Shown in pieces: positions 63,168-64,000 of a DNA stretch of 64,000 nucleotides. The DNA lies in contig NZ_CP061771.1 of assembly GCF_011751885.2 (NCBI RefSeq), positions 2,356,001 through 2,420,000 of the forward strand. The letters run 5' to 3'. The position numbers and the translations under genes are program-made. The notes under the pieces are model-generated. The model saw only the letters and a list, made by a program, of their open reading frames with translations, did not search any database and was not told where the DNA came from. Origin of the DNA: Salinibacterium sp. ZJ450. Its GTDB lineage: Bacteria > Actinomycetota > Actinomycetes > Actinomycetales > Microbacteriaceae. Position 1 is the first letter of the stretch; every line of letters begins with the position of its first letter.

Positions 63168-64000
63168 GTGAGCCCGACGACGAGCCCGGCCGAGGTGTTG
63201 CACATCGACGGCCGCGAGGTGCAGATCTCGAATCCCGGCAAGGTTGTCTTTCCCGAGCCCGGTCTCACCAAGCTCGACCTGGTCAGGTACTACCTCGCCG
63301 TGGCCGACGGGGCGCTGCGCGGGGTCGCTGGCCGGCCCATGGTGTTGAAGCGCTTCGTGAAAGGCATCGAGCAGGAGGCCTTCTTCCAGAAACGCGCCCC
63401 CGACAAGCGACCGGAGTGGATCGAAACCGCCACACTGCACTACGCGTCGGGCAACTCGGCCGAGGAGGTCGTGGTGCGGGATGCCGCCGCGCTGGCGTGG
63501 GTCGTGAACCTCGGTTGCCTCGACCTCAACCCGCACCCGGTGCGAGCCGAGGACCTCGACCACCCCGACGAGCTCCGCGTCGACCTCGACCCGATGCCCG
63601 GCGTCGACTGGCGGCAGATCGTCGATGTCGCCATGATCGCCCGGGAGGTGCTCACCGACCATGGCCTCGTCGGCTGGCCGAAGACCTCTGGCTCCCGGGG
63701 CATCCATATCTATGCCCGGATCGAACCGCGCTGGGATTTCCGACAGGTGCGGCTCGCCGCCGAAACGCTCGCCCGCGAGGTAGAACGGCGCGCGCCCGGC
63801 CTCGCCACCGCCAGGTGGTGGAAAGAGGAACGCGGCGAGAGCGTGTTCGTGGACTTCAACCAGAACGCCAAGGACCGCACCGTGGCATCCGCCTATTCGG
63901 TGCGTCCGCTGCCCGATGCGCGGGTGTCCACCCCGCTCGGCTGGGACGAGCTGGCCAACTGCCGGCCCGAGGAGTTCACCGTACGCACGGTGCTCGAACG
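63168..64000 (+). CDS. ligD: LigD polymerase/primase domain protein, 3' truncated by window end
   Basis: 277 residues visible of the archaeo-eukaryotic primase-like polymerase domain of LigD, the non-homologous end-joining enzyme that fills gaps at breaks. Signatures: NPGKVVFPEPGLTKLDLVRYYLAVADGAL, RPMVLKRFVKGI.QEAFFQK, LRVDLDPMPG (metal-binding DxD), GWPKTSGSRGIHIY, and VFVDFNQNAKDRTVASAYSVR. GTG 63168 starts the frame and no stop is reached by base 64000, so it may continue into nuclease and ligase domains or be a stand-alone polymerase. Ku is not seen. Confidence 0.9.
   Translation, partial: MSPTTSPAEVLHIDGREVQISNPGKVVFPEPGLTKLDLVRYYLAVADGALRGVAGRPMVLKRFVKGIEQEAFFQKRAPDKRPEWIETATLHYASGNSAEEVVVRDAAALAWVVNLGCLDLNPHPVRAEDLDHPDELRVDLDPMPGVDWRQIVDVAMIAREVLTDHGLVGWPKTSGSRGIHIYARIEPRWDFRQVRLAAETLAREVERRAPGLATARWWKEERGESVFVDFNQNAKDRTVASAYSVRPLPDARVSTPLGWDELANCRPEEFTVRTVLE

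Overview
The window is about 64 kb of high-GC DNA with dense, short-spaced genes, frequent GTG/TTG starts and many ATGA-type overlaps. The gene content points to an actinobacterium: AdnAB helicase-nuclease, mycothiol deacetylase MshB, a DUF3107/TB9.4 protein, TatB next to Mrp, a DUF3117 peptide, the succinylase branch of lysine synthesis and LigD. The recurring word CGGATGYCGC and the repeat families suggest Microbacteriaceae; that family assignment is inference. No integrase, transposase, phage, plasmid or CRISPR feature was seen, so this looks like core chromosome. Comparisons with mycobacterial gene order below are from memory, not from a search.

Layout. 1-15.8 kb: a truncated lipid kinase, an orphan RiPP-type E1-like protein, a flavodoxin, then a DNA repair block (uvrD2, nudC, an aminoglycoside-phosphotransferase-like pseudokinase, adnB, adnA), a DUF3107 protein, a small membrane protein, a ferritin-like protein and a DEAD-box RNA helicase. 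The order resembles mycobacterial Rv3196-Rv3211. 15.9-24.5 kb: PHP phosphatase, membrane-anchored EEP hydrolase, Xaa-Pro aminopeptidase, a stress-type membrane protein, then PRC/MgtE-N/CBS protein, DUF1003, Mrp, convergent TatB, O-methyltransferase and DUF3117, resembling Rv1220c-Rv1232c. 24.5-37 kb: a PIG-V-like mannosyltransferase, dapE/dapD divergent pair, a repeat-filled convergent spacer, gltA, dapC, ferredoxin, an MshB-membrane fusion, a lipoprotein, typA and an LpqW-like lipoprotein, resembling Rv1165-Rv1202. 37-42.5 kb: a complete oligopeptide/dipeptide ABC importer. 42.6-48.8 kb: a DCC protein, a CPBP protease and the gcvT-gcvH-gcvP operon behind a tandem glycine riboswitch. 48.9-64 kb: a mixed region with a cold-shock/DUF1294 fusion, Lrp and minimal LysR regulators, an ABC-F ATPase, a DUF2809 protein, a polX-like PHP protein, a secreted CAP protein, a rifampin-phosphotransferase-like enzyme, DoxX, an MFS antiporter, secreted proteins of unknown role, and a LigD polymerase domain that runs off the end.

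How the parts relate. AdnAB, UvrD2 and LigD are double-strand-break enzymes, though LigD is about 50 kb from the others. DapD, DapC and DapE are three steps of diaminopimelate synthesis. The ABC importer carries its own binding protein. The glycine cleavage genes are under one riboswitch. Intergenic DNA is unusually rich in palindromes and repeats: a 61-bp palindrome duplicated 94 bp apart, a ~215-250 bp block duplicated between dapD and gltA, a 19-bp tandem array beside an 80-bp palindrome between mrp and tatB, and a GAGCGCCGC/GCGGCGCTC family at three loci.

No convincing new multi-gene system was found. The most unusual items are the repeat families and the over-represented word, the orphan RiPP-type E1 protein, the APH pseudokinase, NudC without its zinc cysteines, the MshB fusion, the one-domain LysR protein and the paired secreted proteins at 61.0-62.2 kb.
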